A stretch of DNA of 64,000 nt. Source: Alteromonas sp. M12 (lineage in GTDB: Bacteria > Pseudomonadota > Gammaproteobacteria > Enterobacterales > Alteromonadaceae). The notes under the pieces were generated by a model, which was not told where the DNA came from, did not search any database, and saw nothing but the letters and a program-made list of their open reading frames with translations. This document shows, piece by piece, positions 63,113 to 64,000 of this stretch (its first letter is position 1; each line of letters starts with the position of its first letter). The position numbers and the translations under genes were made by a program. The DNA is taken from contig NZ_CP144164.1 in assembly GCF_037478005.1 (NCBI RefSeq), positions 4,526,001-4,590,000 on the forward strand, given 5' to 3'.

Positions 63113-63475
63113 ATGCATAAGATTTACGATGAGTTTAAACCTGATTGAACTCGATAGCCTCAAGCGGCCAGATTCACACTTTGAAAAGATGACACAAACA
63201 TAGTTGCTTCGCTTTTCTTAAGAATCAAGTTTGTGGCTGTCCATGTAAATGCTATGTCCGCTTTGGCAACGAGCAGATATTCGGCAATAAGCGAAAAGCA
63301 GAAGTAGGTTCCGGCGTTTTCCATCGGCAGCAATAGACTGTGAGTTCAATTTTTGGTGGTATGGAACCGGGAAAAGAAAAGAGGCAGTACTTAGTAAATG
63401 AGCTTTAGAGTATTGCCTGAGACGCCCGATAATTAGGTTTTCGTTAAATGTAATTTCGTGATTTTTAAAACACAA
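63113..63475. other. Intergenic region between RNase R and GGDEF genes
   Basis: The 363-bp spacer between converging genes holds a minus-strand frame (63218-63475) with no ribosome site and low-complexity composition. I do not consider it a gene. No hairpin with a T run was found. Confidence 0.4.
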
Positions 63476-64000
63476 CTACTTTTTATGAGTGTAAATTCTT
63501 CCACGACCATCGTGTTTTGCTTTGTACAACGCCTTATCACATTGACTAATTAACAAAGATGTTGTTTCCCCATTATTATATTCAGTAATTCCCGCTGAAA
63601 AAGTTTGATTTTTTATATCGGCCCCTATTTGAAGTTTACGATAGCCATTGAGAATATCATTCAAGATCCTTTCGGCCTCCAAAGCGGAGGTCATTGGAAG
63701 GCAAATAATGAACTCCTCTCCACCATATCTTCCAAATACATCAGTTTCCCTGATAACGCTTTCTAAAAAGTGAGTAAACTTTTGTAATAACTCGTCACCA
63801 TAATCGTGTCCATATTTGTCATTTATGGTTTTGAAATAATCCAGATCGATCAATGCTAAAGACAGAGATTGTTTATGTCTCTTGGCTTTATCCACCTCAA
63901 GATCTATTGCACTCAATAAGCTTCTTCTGTTACGAATACCAGTAAGTGGATCTGTTGATGCAAGTTTCGCCTGCTCTTTTTTAAGTTTTCTTTGAACAAT
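63476..64000 (-). CDS. GGDEF diguanylate cyclase (N-terminal part outside window)
   Basis: The frame is open to the window end, so at least 174 residues of the C-terminal GGDEF domain are visible: KLASTDPLTGIRNRRSLLSAI, DLDYFKTINDKYGHDYGDELL, the active site RYGGEEF and the product-inhibition site RETD five residues before GGEEF. Both sites are intact, so it should make cyclic di-GMP under feedback control. The part preceding KLASTDPLT is a charged linker (RKLKKEQA). Sensor domains lie beyond the window. Confidence 0.93.
   Translation of the reverse strand: MVQRKLKKEQAKLASTDPLTGIRNRRSLLSAIDLEVDKAKRHKQSLSLALIDLDYFKTINDKYGHDYGDELLQKFTHFLESVIRETDVFGRYGGEEFIICLPMTSALEAERILNDILNGYRKLQIGADIKNQTFSAGITEYNNGETTSLLISQCDKALYKAKHDGRGRIYTHKK

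Noticed and set aside
63218..63475. Minus-strand 85-codon frame after the RNase R gene
   Set aside because: No ribosome site, unusual composition, and its frame abuts the GGDEF gene stop without any recognisable domain.
1..64000. CRISPR array, prophage, insertion sequence, tRNA or rRNA genes
   Set aside because: No regularly spaced repeats, transposase, integrase, phage structural genes or RNA-gene sequence patterns were recognised on either strand.

Overview
The window looks like a chromosomal segment from a marine, AT-rich gammaproteobacterium, most likely Alteromonadales (Alteromonas/Glaciecola-like). The support is the AT-rich composition, four large TonB-dependent receptors, a carbon-starvation-type transporter, MerC/ZrgA/DUF3299 zinc genes, a RNase R-like exonuclease and Shine-Dalgarno-led genes. 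I place it no finer than order. No rRNA, tRNA, CRISPR array, intact insertion sequence or prophage was seen. Nearly all genes look like ordinary host genes.

Layout. 1-4.9 kb: leuC (5' end cut by the window) and leuD, a dienelactone hydrolase, a CRYL1-like dehydrogenase and an AsmA-like protein. 5.2-14.9 kb: a flavin-dependent luciferase-like oxidoreductase, glutaminase, a FecA-like TonB receptor, a CstA-type transporter, a CPBP membrane protease, an acetyl-CoA hydrolase/CoA-transferase and a PAP2 phosphatase. 15.0-24.6 kb: a zinc-homeostasis island. It holds an AztD-like His-rich lipoprotein and a ZnuD-like receptor with His/Asp/Glu-rich loops, divergent from zur-merC; then PhoX-family phosphatase with a COG0523 GTPase, divergent from zrgA-merC; then a DUF3299 protein. 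Five candidate Zur operators lie in the three control regions. 25-33 kb: small secreted proteins, a hybrid histidine kinase, an NrtS-like nitrate/nitrite transporter paired with a chemoreceptor, a beta-propeller and a 57-residue membrane protein too short for ordinary ORF calling. 33-38.4 kb: a siderophore receptor with a Sel1-repeat protein, then a LysR regulator divergent from a VOC/GST pair.

38.9-47.9 kb holds a likely catabolic operon (alpha/beta-hydrolase, TonB receptor, iron-type alcohol dehydrogenase, MFS transporter, aldehyde dehydrogenase) with a convergent LysR regulator. It fits uptake, hydrolysis and two-step oxidation of an ester or lactone of an omega-hydroxy acid. 48-54.4 kb: DUF885 lipoprotein, MsrA, LysE exporter, an overlapping YHYH/MORN/SCO1 operon, a c-type cytochrome-like lipoprotein and a YdcH protein. 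54.7-60.1 kb is an unusual duplicated module. Each copy has a small membrane protein on the plus strand, a different central gene on the minus strand (amidohydrolase or an unrecognised 531-residue Cys-rich secreted protein), and a lipoprotein alpha/beta-hydrolase. The second copy's flanking genes are decayed. 60.4-64 kb: a cold-shock protein, an RNase R-type exonuclease and the C-terminal part of a GGDEF diguanylate cyclase cut by the window end.

The strongest candidates for something new are the zinc island (two MerC-family proteins and a PhoX phosphatase under probable Zur control, without the ABC transporter usually linked to ZrgA) and the duplicated module with exchanged central genes.
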